Assembly (NCBI RefSeq): GCF_025567405.1
Contig: NZ_JAOQKJ010000002.1
Span: 186,001 to 250,000 of the forward strand
Direction of reading: 5' to 3'
DNA: 64,000 bases
DNA from: Suilimivivens aceti
GTDB taxonomy: Bacteria > Bacillota > Clostridia > Lachnospirales > Lachnospiraceae
Below, one piece after another: positions 33,164-43,071 of the stretch. Position 1 is the first letter of the stretch. Each line of letters starts with the position of its first letter. The notes below the pieces were generated by a model that was not told where the DNA came from, did no database searches, and was given only the letters and a program-made list of their open reading frames with translations. Position numbers and translations under genes: made by a program.

Positions 33164-34327
33164 TTATTTCACTACTCTGACTCTGAACACACCATCAATG
33201 CTCTGCAGCTTGTCAATGATCTTCTGCTCTGCAGGACTCTCCAGATCAAACATGGTATAAGCAACCTCTCCTCTGGATTTGTTCATCATATCTGTGATAT
33301 TGATTCCCTCATCACCAAAGCATGCTGCAAACTTTGTGATCATATTGGCAATATTTTTATGGAAGATTGCCACTCGGCCTGCCTGTGTGCAGACACCCAT
33401 GTCAAGAGAAGGATAATTCACACTGTTTACAATGTTACCATTCTCCAGATAGTTCATCATTTCCTTCACAGCCATCTTCGCACAGTTATCTTCTGACTCT
33501 TCTGTGGAAGCACCAAGATGAGGAATGACAATGCAGCCTTCCTGGCCTGCCGTAGTCGGATTTGGGAAATCAGATACATACTTTCTGATCTTTCCTGCTT
33601 TAATTCCTTCCAATACATCTTTTTCATCTGCAAGAAGATCTCTTGCGAAGTTCAGCAGGATCACACCATCCTTCATTTTGGAAATGGCTTCCTTATTGAT
33701 CATGCCCTTGGTGGAATCAAGAAGCGGTACATGAATGGTGATGATATCGCAGTTCTCATAAATATCCTCTACATTCAGCACATGCTTTACATCACGGCTT
33801 AAGTTCCATGCTGCATCCACGGAAACATAAGGATCATATCCATAAACTTCCATACCAAGATGCTTTGCTGCGTTTGCGACTTTGACACCGATCGCACCAA
33901 GTCCGATGATACCAAGCTTCTTGCCCTCAATCTCTGTACCGGCAAATTTCTTCTTTTCCTTCTCGGCAGCCTTGGCAATATTCTCATCACCCTTATCAGA
34001 GATCACCCAGTTAATACCGCCGATGATATCTCTTGATGCCAGCAGCATACCTGCAAATACCAGTTCCTTCACACCATTGGCATTGGCGCCAGGAGTATTG
34101 AATACTACAATCCCCTTTTCTGCACAGCGGTCAAGAGGAATATTATTGACACCGGCCCCTGCTCTTGCTACACAAAGCAGCTTATCCGAGAACTCCATAT
34201 CATGCATGGCAGCACTTCTTACAAGGATTCCTTCCGCCTCTTCTGCAGTCTCTGTCTTTGTATAGCTATCTGAGAATTTCTCAAGGCCTACCTTTGAAAT
34301 GGGATTTAAACAATAATACTGAAACAT
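33164..34327 (-). CDS. serA: D-3-phosphoglycerate dehydrogenase
   Basis: SerA oxidises 3-phosphoglycerate in the first step of serine synthesis. The 387-residue protein has the NAD-binding GIIGLGAIGVKVANAAKHLG, catalytic Arg in LLNFARD, Glu in the DFPNPTTAG/E region and His in PHLGASTEES, then a C-terminal ACT domain (about 315-387, HKNIANMITKF), as in the short type with serine control. It starts 6 nt after serC and forms a two-gene serine operon ended by the hairpin at 33106-33162. Confidence 0.94.
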   Translation of the reverse strand: MFQYYCLNPISKVGLEKFSDSYTKTETAEEAEGILVRSAAMHDMEFSDKLLCVARAGAGVNNIPLDRCAEKGIVVFNTPGANANGVKELVFAGMLLASRDIIGGINWVISDKGDENIAKAAEKEKKKFAGTEIEGKKLGIIGLGAIGVKVANAAKHLGMEVYGYDPYVSVDAAWNLSRDVKHVLNVEDIYENCDIITIHVPLLDSTKGMINKEAISKMKDGVILLNFARDLLADEKDVLEGIKAGKIRKYVSDFPNPTTAGQEGCIVIPHLGASTEESEDNCAKMAVKEMMNYLENGNIVNSVNYPSLDMGVCTQAGRVAIFHKNIANMITKFAACFGDEGINITDMMNKSRGEVAYTMFDLESPAEQKIIDKLQSIDGVFRVRVVK

Positions 34328-34333
34328 CCTGAT

Positions 34334-35425
34334 CTAGTCCTCTTTTCCGTTATTTTTTTCAAATTCACGCATGAATTCCACAAGCTTTTCAACGCCCTCG
34401 ATCGGCATCGCATTGTAAATGCTGGCACGCATGCCGCCTACTGTTCTGTGACCTTTCAGGTTTTCAAATCCAGCTTCCTTGGCTTCCTTAACAAATTTGG
34501 CATCCAGATCAACATCGCCTGTTACGAAAGGTACATTCATCAGGGAACGGTCTTCTTTTCTTACTGTTCCCTTAAAGAGTTTGCTCTCATCCAGGAAATC
34601 ATACAGAATCTTTGCTTTCTTTTCATTGCGCTCCTTCATTGCTGCAAGACCACCCTGTTTTTTCAGCCACTTGAATACCTTGCCGCAAATATAAATGCCA
34701 TAAGCCGGAGGTGTATTATAAAGAGATCCTGCATCAGCATGAATCTTATATCTCAGCATGGTAGGCGTTCCGGGAAGAACATCCTCTGTGATCAGATCTT
34801 CCCTGATGATAACAATAACAACACCGGCAGGTCCCACGTTCTTTTGTACACCGCCATAGATTATACCATACTTTGTTACATCAACGGGCTCTGATAAGAA
34901 GCATGATGATACATCAGAAACAAGAATATGTCCCTTGGTATTTGGAAGTGTTTTATATTTGGTTCCATAAATGGTATTATTTTCACAGATATAAACATAA
35001 TCTGCATCCTCCGGAATCGGGAGATCAGAACAATCCGGAATATAAGAAAAGGTCTTATCTGCAGAAGATGCAACCTCTACGGCATCACCATAGATCTTTG
35101 CCTCCTGAAATGCCTTTTTAGCCCACTGACCGGTAACAATATAAGCAGCCTTTCTGTTCTTCATCAGATTCATAGGGATCATTGCGAACTGCTGGCTTGC
35201 TCCTCCCTGTAAAAACAACACCTTATAATTATCAGGGATATTCATCAGCTCTCTCAGATCAGCCTCGGCTTCGTTAATGATAGTTTCAAAGGCCTTCGAT
35301 CTGTGACTCATCTCCATCACGGACATACCGGTTCCTCTGTAATCTAACATTTCATCTGCAGCTTCTTTTAATACTTCTTCAGGTAAAACTGCCGGACCTG
35401 CTGAAAAGTTATACACTCTGGCCAC
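34334..35425 (-). CDS. serC: Phosphoserine aminotransferase
   Basis: SerC converts 3-phosphohydroxypyruvate and glutamate into phosphoserine. The 363-residue PLP enzyme opens with YNFSAGPAVLPEEVL, has FLQGGASQQFAMIPMNL and the PLP-lysine region YGGVQKNVGPAG, and ends with HRTVGGMRASIYNAMP. The start codon is GTG (35425), with AGGAGG 8 nt upstream. It leads serA from its own strong promoter. serB is not seen here. Confidence 0.95.
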   Translation of the reverse strand: MARVYNFSAGPAVLPEEVLKEAADEMLDYRGTGMSVMEMSHRSKAFETIINEAEADLRELMNIPDNYKVLFLQGGASQQFAMIPMNLMKNRKAAYIVTGQWAKKAFQEAKIYGDAVEVASSADKTFSYIPDCSDLPIPEDADYVYICENNTIYGTKYKTLPNTKGHILVSDVSSCFLSEPVDVTKYGIIYGGVQKNVGPAGVVIVIIREDLITEDVLPGTPTMLRYKIHADAGSLYNTPPAYGIYICGKVFKWLKKQGGLAAMKERNEKKAKILYDFLDESKLFKGTVRKEDRSLMNVPFVTGDVDLDAKFVKEAKEAGFENLKGHRTVGGMRASIYNAMPIEGVEKLVEFMREFEKNNGKED

Positions 35426-35496
35426 TTTTTCTTCCTCCTGTCACGGGTTATCCCCTCATATATGAAAATCTTAAAATATTATAAAATATTTCACTT

Positions 35497-35525
35497 ATTG
35501 TAAACCGATTTAACACTTTAGTCAA
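35497..35525 (-). promoter_or_regulatory. Promoter of serC-serA
   Basis: TTGACT, 17 nt, TACAAT on the minus strand is near consensus, about 72 nt before the GTG start of serC. Its -35 overlaps the last bases after the upstream L,D-transpeptidase gene. Confidence 0.8.
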
Positions 35526-35530
35526 CTGCT

Positions 35531-36934
35531 TTAGTAAAACATTACACACGGTGTACCTATCTCTACCAGATCATAAAGCTTTGCCACTTCATCGAGAGGT
35601 GTATTGATACAGCCGTGCGAACCGGACCTTTTGTAGATTTCTCCTCCATATTCCGATCGCCAGGACGCATCATGGATGCCGATCGCTCCCTTTACCGGGA
35701 TCCAGTATCTGACAAAACTTTCATAATCAGCTCCCCGGAGAGTCCTGTTTTTCTGCTTGGCATAGACATAATTGGTTCCACATGGAGTTCCCCTCCGAAG
35801 AGATGTATTTCCTGTTACCACCGGAGTATCGATCAGGAGCTTTCCCTCTTCGTAATAGTACAGCTTCTGTTCTGTCATATCCACTTCAATGTAGGTGTCC
35901 CCGATATCATCCAGTCCCTGCCTTCTGGCCATCTGGGAATAGACCGGCGTATGTATTTCTGCCTTCTTCTGAAGAAAAGCGTCAAGCAGATACTCCTTCT
36001 CTGCTTCCCTGTCGATCAGGTTTCCATAGATCCCACCTTCCACCTTCACGATATCTCCCCTTGTAGCATGAAAGGTACGCTCTGCTCCTACTGTATCATA
36101 GGTATCAGCAAGCCAGTCTACAAAAGCAAATACCTTTTCTTCATCAGCACAGAGCTTTCCCTGTTCATCCAGAACAAAATTCCCGCTTTCATCCAGCTTT
36201 ATAAAGTCACAGGCTCTGGAAGCATCTACCGGCACCTGATCATCTCCCATCTGGTAAATGATCCTGCAGTCCTGAAAATCAGATATTTTCTGAAACAGAG
36301 TAATACTCTCCTCCATTTCCTCTGTCAATGGCAGATCCTCATAGCACTCATTTTCCTCCAGATCCACCTCCATATCGCCGTTTTCCAGTGCATCCTCTAT
36401 CAGCAGGCATGCCTTCTTCCCATTCAGAAGTCCTTCTCTTTCATTCACAAGAACATAACCTTCTTTTGTTTTCCTGATCATGACTTTGCCGTCTGTCTTT
36501 AACGGAGCATTGGGAATTCCGGCATCCATCAGGATCTGCTCCAATATATCCGCATCATACTCCACCTGTGGCTTCAGTTCCTTTTTTCCACCGGAACCGA
36601 TCAGATTGTCGATCCAGAGATAGGGGTTCTGTCTGTCCAGATACAGTCTGAGAGGCTCTGTATAGGAAACTGTAAGCGAAATATCCTGTGCCTTTATCCT
36701 GAAGGACTCCCCATCCTTTTTCAGAACAGTAAGCCCTCCATGTTCTCTGCCGGAAAGCAGTTCCTCATTGATTTCATTAATGCTCTTGCCGGTGCAGTAA
36801 ACACCGTTAATCCACGTTCCATAACTGAAGCCGTCTTTATAATAATGAGACAGCCAGAGATAAAACCCTATCACTGACGCTGCCACAATGGAAAATCCGA
36901 TCACGCAGCCTTTTACTAATGCAGAATTTTTCAT
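35531..36934 (-). CDS. L,D-transpeptidase (YkuD) with PG-binding domains
   Basis: This 467-residue enzyme is predicted to form 3-3 cross-links or attach groups to peptidoglycan outside the membrane. One membrane helix (8-28) is followed by PG_binding_4-type repeats (about 45-300) and a YkuD domain (347-466). The catalytic motif is IGIHDAS (His421) and SGSHGCINTP (His440, Cys442). Its ATG overlaps the stop codon of the second ilvB (TAATG), so it is translated together with an amino-acid gene. The same layout occurs in other Clostridia L,D-transpeptidases. Confidence 0.92.
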   Translation of the reverse strand: MKNSALVKGCVIGFSIVAASVIGFYLWLSHYYKDGFSYGTWINGVYCTGKSINEINEELLSGREHGGLTVLKKDGESFRIKAQDISLTVSYTEPLRLYLDRQNPYLWIDNLIGSGGKKELKPQVEYDADILEQILMDAGIPNAPLKTDGKVMIRKTKEGYVLVNEREGLLNGKKACLLIEDALENGDMEVDLEENECYEDLPLTEEMEESITLFQKISDFQDCRIIYQMGDDQVPVDASRACDFIKLDESGNFVLDEQGKLCADEEKVFAFVDWLADTYDTVGAERTFHATRGDIVKVEGGIYGNLIDREAEKEYLLDAFLQKKAEIHTPVYSQMARRQGLDDIGDTYIEVDMTEQKLYYYEEGKLLIDTPVVTGNTSLRRGTPCGTNYVYAKQKNRTLRGADYESFVRYWIPVKGAIGIHDASWRSEYGGEIYKRSGSHGCINTPLDEVAKLYDLVEIGTPCVMFY

Positions 36935-38607
36935 TATGCTTCCATATCAGAAGCGTCAAAGGCTTCGCTGATAGGTGCCCCTGCCGGAACCATCGGGAAT
37001 ACCTTGTCATCCTCCCCGATCATGCAGTCAAGCACTACCGGCTTTTTCAGCTCAATAGCCTTTCTGATCGCCTCATCAAATTCCTCCTTCGTGGTCACAC
37101 GGAAAGCTTCGCAGCCAAGCCCCTTTGCAACCATACAGAAATCCACGCCGTCATCCAGAACCGTCTGTGAATATCTTTTTTCATAGAACAGAGTCTGCCA
37201 TTGTCTTACCATACCAAGCACATGGTTGTTGATCACCACCTGGATGATCGGGATCTGATAGCGGCTTGCGGTGGCAAGCTCATTCATATTCATACGGAAG
37301 CATCCATCTCCACCGATATTGATGCAGATTTTTTCCGGTCTGCCGCACTTGGCTCCGATGCAGGCTCCAAGTCCATACCCCATGGTTCCAAGACCGCCGG
37401 AAGATAAGAAGGTTCTAGGCTCTGAATATTTGTAATACTGGGCAGCCCACATCTGATGCTGCCCGACATCCGTGGTAATGATGGCTTTTCCTTCTGTTGC
37501 CTTATCAATTTCCTCCATGATATAAGGGCAGGATAATACACTGTGATCATAGGAAAGAGGATATTTCTCTTTTAATTCCTTTATATGAGCGATCCATTCC
37601 GGATGTTCCTGCTCTGGCAGTTTTTCATTGATCTTTGTTAACACTTCCTTCAGGTCCCCGACTACAAACGCATCACTGTGTATGTTCTTATTGATCTCAG
37701 CCGCATCAATATCAATATGTAATACCTTCGCATTTTTTGCAAAGGCAGAAGCATTTCCTACAACTCTGTCTGAGAATCTGGCACCAAGGGCAACCAGAAG
37801 GTCACATTCACTTACTCCGAAATTAGAGGTCTTCGTTCCATGCATACCAATCATGCCGGTATAATAGTCACTGTGTCCATCCATAACACCCTTCGCCATA
37901 AGGGTATCACATACCGGTGCATCCAGCAGCCCGGACAGCTTCCGCACTTCCTGGTAGGCTCCAGAAATAACAGCACCGCCACCTACATAGATATATGGCT
38001 TTTTTGCTTCCTTCATCAGAGCTACTGCCTTCTCTATATCTTCTTCCTCATATTTTTTCTTTACAGGCAGTGCTTCCGGCTTTTTCTCCTGATATTCAAA
38101 CTGTGCCGCTGTCACATCCTTGGTGATATCCACAAGAACCGGTCCAGGCCGGCCACTTCTTGCAATCGCAAAGGCCTTTCTGATCGTATCTGCCAGAATA
38201 CTGACATCCTTTACAATATACCCATGCTTTGTGATCGGCATGGTTACACCTGCAATATCTACCTCCTGGAAGGAATCCTTTCCAAGGAGCGGAAGATTTA
38301 CATTACAGGTGATTGCTACCATAGGTACAGAATCCATGTAGGCCGTTGCAATACCGGTTACAAGATTGGTTGCACCAGGTCCGCTGGTTGCCAGGCAGAC
38401 ACCGACCTTACCGGTAGCCCTGGCATACCCGTCTGCCGCATGGGCTGCGCCCTGTTCATGGGAGGTCAGAATATGTCTGATCTCATCACTGTGTTTATAC
38501 AAAGCATCATATACATTCAGGATCGTACCGCCCGGATAACCGAAAACAGTATCTACTTCCTGCTCCTTCAGGCAGGCAACTACGATCTCCGCTCCTGTTA
38601 ATTTCAT
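36934..38607 (-). CDS. ilvB: Acetolactate synthase large subunit, copy 2
   Basis: The 557-residue ThDP enzyme has a canonical N-terminus (MKLTGAEIVVACL, FGYPGGTILNVYDAL), the catalytic glutamate in SHEQGAAHAADGYARATG, FAD region GARFSDRVVG, and ThDP motif GDGCFRMNMNELATASRY. The start at 38607 has GGAGG 10 nt ahead; a longer frame to 38673 overlaps ilvD. It is more standard than the copy at 5151 but has no small subunit next to it, so it may use one of the ilvN-type proteins encoded at the other locus. It follows ilvD by 25 nt. Confidence 0.94.
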   Translation of the reverse strand: MKLTGAEIVVACLKEQEVDTVFGYPGGTILNVYDALYKHSDEIRHILTSHEQGAAHAADGYARATGKVGVCLATSGPGATNLVTGIATAYMDSVPMVAITCNVNLPLLGKDSFQEVDIAGVTMPITKHGYIVKDVSILADTIRKAFAIARSGRPGPVLVDITKDVTAAQFEYQEKKPEALPVKKKYEEEDIEKAVALMKEAKKPYIYVGGGAVISGAYQEVRKLSGLLDAPVCDTLMAKGVMDGHSDYYTGMIGMHGTKTSNFGVSECDLLVALGARFSDRVVGNASAFAKNAKVLHIDIDAAEINKNIHSDAFVVGDLKEVLTKINEKLPEQEHPEWIAHIKELKEKYPLSYDHSVLSCPYIMEEIDKATEGKAIITTDVGQHQMWAAQYYKYSEPRTFLSSGGLGTMGYGLGACIGAKCGRPEKICINIGGDGCFRMNMNELATASRYQIPIIQVVINNHVLGMVRQWQTLFYEKRYSQTVLDDGVDFCMVAKGLGCEAFRVTTKEEFDEAIRKAIELKKPVVLDCMIGEDDKVFPMVPAGAPISEAFDASDMEA

Positions 38608-38632
38608 AGTTCTTTTGCCTCCATGCTCATTA

Positions 38633-40303
38633 TTATTTTCTGGGAGTTTCCAGAATAGCCCCTCTGTTTCCACTTGTTACCATTTCTCTGTATCTTGCCA
38701 GATATCCGGTTGTTACCCTGGGCTCTCTTTCCTTCCAGTCTGCCTTTCTTCTTGCCAGTTCTTCATCAGAAACCTTAACTTCCAGCTTCAGTGCCGGAAT
38801 GTCAATGCTGATGATATCGCCTTCTTCTACCAGTGCGATAGGGCCACCGACAGCAGCTTCAGGAGAAACATGTCCGATAGACGCTCCTCTGGATGCTCCT
38901 GAAAAACGTCCGTCTGTGATCAGGGCTACAGATGAGCCAAGTCCCATACCGGCAATGGCTGAGGTGGGATTCAACATTTCCCTCATACCAGGACCGCCCT
39001 TGGGACCTTCATAACGGATCACAACCACATCTCCCGCTGCGATCCTGCCACCCTTGATGGCTGCAATCGCATCTTCCTCACATTCAAATACTCTGGCAGG
39101 TCCTTCGTGAACCATCATTTCCTCTACAACAGCAGATCTCTTGACAACACTGCCGTCCGGTGCCAGATTTCCCTTTAATACGGCAAGTCCGCCGGTTTTG
39201 GAATATGGATTATCTACCGGTCTGATTACTTCTGGGTTCTTATTGACAGCATCCTTAATATTCTCTGCTACAGTCTTGCCGGTTACAGTGATACAGTCTG
39301 TATGAAGCAGACCAAGATCTGCAAGCTCCTTCATAACAGCAGAAACGCCGCCGGCCTCGTTCAGATCTTCCATATAGGTCGGTCCTGCAGGTGCCAGATG
39401 ACAGAGGTTCGGTGTTTTCTCACTGATCTCATTGGCAAAGGCAATATCAAAGTCAAAACCAACCTCATGGGCAATAGCAGGCAGATGCAGCATGGAATTG
39501 GTTGAGCATCCAAGTGCCATATCTACGGTCAGTGCATTTAAGATGGCATCCTTTGTCATGATATCTCTTGGCCTGATATCTCTCTTTAGCATTTCCATAA
39601 CAGCCATACCGGCATGCTTTGCCAGCTTGATTCTCTCTGAATATACTGCAGGGATGGTTCCGTTTCCCTTAAGCCCCATTCCAAGGGCTTCTGTCAGGCA
39701 GTTCATGGAATTGGCTGTGTACATACCGGAGCAGGAGCCGCAGGTAGGACATACCTTTTCCTCAAATTCACGGACATCTTCTTCTGTCATGGTTCCAGCT
39801 GCATTGGCACCTACCGCTTCAAACATAGATGAAAGACTTCTCTTCTGTCCTCTTACGTGACCTGCCAGCATGGGACCTCCGGATACAAATACGGTCGGAA
39901 TATTGATCCTGGCAGCAGCCATCAGAAGTCCTGGTACATTCTTATCACAGTTTGGCACCATAACAAGGGCATCAAACTGATGTGCAAGTGCCATACACTC
40001 TGTAGAATCAGCGATCAGGTCTCTGGTTACCAGAGAGTACTTCATACCTACATGTCCCATGGCGATTCCATCACAGACAGCAATGGCCGGAAATACAACC
40101 GGTACACCACCTGCTTCTGCCACGCCAAGCTTGACAGCATTTACGATCTTGTCAAGGTTCATATGTCCCGGAACGATCTCATTGTAGGAGCTTACAATAC
40201 CGATCATGGGCTTTTGCATTTCCTCTTCGGTAAAGCCAAGTGCATTGAACAAACTTCTGTGAGGAGCCTGCTGCATTCCTTTTTTTACGTTATCACTTCT
40301 CAT
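38633..40303 (-). CDS. ilvD: Dihydroxy-acid dehydratase
   Basis: IlvD dehydrates dihydroxy-isovalerate and its methyl homologue, the third common step of branched-chain amino acid synthesis. The 556-residue protein contains the cluster cysteines in VPNCDKNVPGLLMAAARINI, CPTCGSCSGMYTANSMN and the VCDGIAMGH loop, plus the C-terminal DGRFSGASRGASIGHVSPEA. It overlaps the upstream membrane-protein gene by 4 nt (ATGA), evidence of tight coupling. Confidence 0.96.
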   Translation of the reverse strand: MRSDNVKKGMQQAPHRSLFNALGFTEEEMQKPMIGIVSSYNEIVPGHMNLDKIVNAVKLGVAEAGGVPVVFPAIAVCDGIAMGHVGMKYSLVTRDLIADSTECMALAHQFDALVMVPNCDKNVPGLLMAAARINIPTVFVSGGPMLAGHVRGQKRSLSSMFEAVGANAAGTMTEEDVREFEEKVCPTCGSCSGMYTANSMNCLTEALGMGLKGNGTIPAVYSERIKLAKHAGMAVMEMLKRDIRPRDIMTKDAILNALTVDMALGCSTNSMLHLPAIAHEVGFDFDIAFANEISEKTPNLCHLAPAGPTYMEDLNEAGGVSAVMKELADLGLLHTDCITVTGKTVAENIKDAVNKNPEVIRPVDNPYSKTGGLAVLKGNLAPDGSVVKRSAVVEEMMVHEGPARVFECEEDAIAAIKGGRIAAGDVVVIRYEGPKGGPGMREMLNPTSAIAGMGLGSSVALITDGRFSGASRGASIGHVSPEAAVGGPIALVEEGDIISIDIPALKLEVKVSDEELARRKADWKEREPRVTTGYLARYREMVTSGNRGAILETPRK

Positions 40304-41964
40304 TTTGTTTCCTCCCTTATGCCAGTATATAAAATAAAGTTCTGGTTTTCATATTTCTTTTCCATTTCTGTATTTACATAATCCCAGGGGATCGTGTTGT
40401 AATAATGATAAAACTCCCATTCCATTTCTGTAAAGTCCGGATCTGCCATCCTCCTGTCAAGAAGCAGGAAGTCAGAACCCTCTATCTGCTGATTTTCACA
40501 GGTGATCCCATACAGGAACCGAATCAGATACTGCTGTGTGCAGTCCGTGACACAGACATTCTGTGCTTCTTCGATATTGCCTTTTGCCAATACCTCCTGC
40601 ATGCTGTGTTCCCTGTCACTGTACTGATTCTGATAGCCTCTGGTTGCAAAACACCATATGCCAAAGGCTGCCACGGTCAGAAACGCTGCATATCCGGTCT
40701 TCTTCCTGTCATCAGGTAAGATCCAGTCAAGAAAAAAGCCAAGGAGTAAGGCGGTCAGTGCACCGCCATACATAAACACCCGGTAATAAGGGAGCTTATG
40801 CTGCACGAGCAAAAACAAGGGAATTGCAAGTGTACAGATCACTGTAAGAAGTGGCAGTATTCCTGCCATCTTCTCTTTGGTCTGCCCTGTAAATTCTTCC
40901 TTTTCCTGGTCTTTCATGTCCTCTTCTGACAGCTGCCTCCTTTTTCTGCTTCCGATCACTGTCCGGATTCCCAGCGCAAGGAAGCCGCCAATAACAATCA
41001 TTGGGATCAGCCACCAGCTTCCATCCAGATACTGGATAAAAAGATTCTGAAGCCATGTCACAAGCTTTGTAAGGAAGCCTTCCTTTGGCACACTCTGGAT
41101 ATAGGGCGTTGCCAGCATATAATCGATCCCTGTACTGACACAGATAAATGGATGCCTTAAGATCATCTGCACATGTCCTGTTCCCTGAAATGCCGGATCC
41201 TCCTTGATCAAGAGGTTGGATCCGATTGCCAGCCAGATGATTCCATACAGGCATATTGTAATAAACGCTGCCAGCAGAGATACAAGGATCAGCCGGATCA
41301 GCTTTTGGAATGCAGATGCTTCTATCAGCTTTCCCTGCCGGCTTCTTTTCTCTGCAAATGCCTGCAAAAGCAGGTAAATCCCACCGGAAAGGCACACCGG
41401 AATCACCCAGTAAACATCGCTTGGAACAGTATAGAGTCCAAGCACCAGGGAAAGCGCAAAAAATACATATGTCTTCTTTCGTACCCGTTCTTCCCTGCAG
41501 ATCACATCCAGCATACTGACGGCTGTCAGGAAACAGGTCACAGAAAGCGTATATCCTCTTCCCTGCACAGAAAGCTGATTCACCAGATTTAAAAGGCAGT
41601 ACCCGGAAACTACAGCAAGTGAGATCCCTTCCTTAAAATAACGTCTTCCTAATAAAAACAGAAGCACCATATTAATCAGGGCACACAGATAACTGACACC
41701 TCTAAGTCCTATATAAGGATTCCCGAAGAAATCAAGAAAAGCTGACAGTACGGAATATCCCACATGATTATTGGGCACCGGCCAGTGGATCGCCGCATAG
41801 ACAGGTCCCCGGCTGATGAAATAATAGTAAGTATACAGCTCATCATACCAGGGAGTCAGGGTAAACATCCTGCAGCCATAATAAACGGCCATTCCTGCCA
41901 AAATACAAGCAAATATGATGATCTCCGGATCCTTTTTGCGTTCTGTATTAACGTGAAATTTCAT
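40300..41964 (-). CDS. GT-C-like polytopic membrane protein
   Basis: This 554-residue protein has about ten to eleven membrane helices. The first extracytoplasmic loop holds an acidic pair (TPWYDELYTYY, D41-E42) and PNNHVGYSVLSAFLDFFG, the pattern of GT-C glycosyltransferases of the PMT/GT39-like kind that use polyprenyl-linked sugars. A cytoplasmic loop (about 345-375) is charged, and the last 120 residues are a soluble outer domain. It overlaps leuB by 17 nt and ilvD by 4 nt, so it is embedded in the amino-acid operon. Substrate and acceptor are unknown; the glycosyltransferase call rests on the loop motif only. Confidence 0.72.
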   Translation of the reverse strand: MKFHVNTERKKDPEIIIFACILAGMAVYYGCRMFTLTPWYDELYTYYYFISRGPVYAAIHWPVPNNHVGYSVLSAFLDFFGNPYIGLRGVSYLCALINMVLLFLLGRRYFKEGISLAVVSGYCLLNLVNQLSVQGRGYTLSVTCFLTAVSMLDVICREERVRKKTYVFFALSLVLGLYTVPSDVYWVIPVCLSGGIYLLLQAFAEKRSRQGKLIEASAFQKLIRLILVSLLAAFITICLYGIIWLAIGSNLLIKEDPAFQGTGHVQMILRHPFICVSTGIDYMLATPYIQSVPKEGFLTKLVTWLQNLFIQYLDGSWWLIPMIVIGGFLALGIRTVIGSRKRRQLSEEDMKDQEKEEFTGQTKEKMAGILPLLTVICTLAIPLFLLVQHKLPYYRVFMYGGALTALLLGFFLDWILPDDRKKTGYAAFLTVAAFGIWCFATRGYQNQYSDREHSMQEVLAKGNIEEAQNVCVTDCTQQYLIRFLYGITCENQQIEGSDFLLLDRRMADPDFTEMEWEFYHYYNTIPWDYVNTEMEKKYENQNFILYTGIREETK

Positions 41965-43036
41965 CAGCTAATAAATCACCCATTCTGCTGCAGCCAACCT
42001 TTTCACAGCCTTCTGCCATGATGTCAGCTGTGCGGTAGCCCTTCTTCAATATGCTTTTGACAGCCATTTCGATCGCATCTGCTTCTTTGTCAAGGTCAAA
42101 GGAATAACGGAGCATCATTGCCGCTGAAAGAATGGTTGCGATTGGATTGGCAATATCCATACCGGCAATATCCGGTGCTGAGCCATGGCTTGGCTCATAT
42201 AAACCGAATTTGGAATCATTCAGGGATGCACTTGCCAGCATGCCGATGGAGCCGGTTACCATACTTGCTTCATCCGAAAGGATATCTCCAAACATATTCT
42301 CTGTCAGGATCACATCAAACTGGGAAGGATCCCTTACAAGCTGCATGGCACAGTTGTCTACCAGCATGTGGGAAAGTGTAATATCCGGATAGTCCTTTGC
42401 CACTTCCTCAACCACTTTTCTCCAGAGTCTGGAAGAATCCAGTACATTGGCCTTATCCACACTGGTCACAATTCCTCTTCTCTTTCTTGCAATGTCAAAT
42501 GCCTTGATGGCGATTCTGCGGATCTCATTTTCATTATAAGTCAGAGTATCTACTGCGGTACGCACACCGTCCACTTCTGTGGTATGTCTTGCTCCAAAGT
42601 AAAGACCACCTGTCAGTTCTCTCATGATCAGAAGATCAAAGCCCCGGTCACTGATATCCTTCCGCAGCGGACAGGCATCAGACAGCTCCTGATACAGCAC
42701 TGCCGGTCTTAAATTAGCAAACAGATTAAGTGCCTTTCTGATCTTTAACAGTCCAGCTTCCGGTCTCTTCTCCGGAGGAAGCTGATACCAGGGTGATGTA
42801 CTGGTATTTCCACCAATGGAACCCATCAGGACAGCGTCTGCTGCCTTGGCATCCGCAATTGCTTCATCTGTCAGCGGTACGCCATGTACATCAATGGAAG
42901 CGCCTCCCATCAGAATATCCTTATAAGTGATCTCGTGTCCGTAAACCTCAGCCACCTTATCCAAAACCTTTTTCGCTTCTGCAACGATCTCCGGTCCGAT
43001 TCCATCTCCCGGGATACAGGTAATATTCAGTTTCAT
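41948..43036 (-). CDS. leuB: 3-isopropylmalate dehydrogenase
   Basis: LeuB oxidises and decarboxylates 3-isopropylmalate using NAD. The 362-residue protein shows CIPGDGIGPEI, the substrate-binding LRKDISDRGFDLLIMRELTG region, catalytic Lys in DKANVLDSSRLWRKV, and the metal site with TENMFGDILSDEASMV and EPSHGSAPDIAG. AAAGGAG lies ahead of the ATG. It opens the second branched-chain cluster, apart from leuCD at the first. It follows yajC and its terminator by 78 nt; no strong promoter is seen in the gap. Confidence 0.96.
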   Translation of the reverse strand: MKLNITCIPGDGIGPEIVAEAKKVLDKVAEVYGHEITYKDILMGGASIDVHGVPLTDEAIADAKAADAVLMGSIGGNTSTSPWYQLPPEKRPEAGLLKIRKALNLFANLRPAVLYQELSDACPLRKDISDRGFDLLIMRELTGGLYFGARHTTEVDGVRTAVDTLTYNENEIRRIAIKAFDIARKRRGIVTSVDKANVLDSSRLWRKVVEEVAKDYPDITLSHMLVDNCAMQLVRDPSQFDVILTENMFGDILSDEASMVTGSIGMLASASLNDSKFGLYEPSHGSAPDIAGMDIANPIATILSAAMMLRYSFDLDKEADAIEMAVKSILKKGYRTADIMAEGCEKVGCSRMGDLLADEISR

Positions 43037-43071
43037 AGTTTTCGGTCTCCTTTTTTATATTCCTGTAAACA

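Noticed and set aside
35615..36502. A 295-codon plus-strand frame
   Set aside because: It is antisense to the L,D-transpeptidase gene, which has a full domain structure and catalytic motif on the other strand.
37840..38601. A 253-codon plus-strand frame
   Set aside because: It is antisense to the second ilvB gene and has no start signal or protein-like composition.
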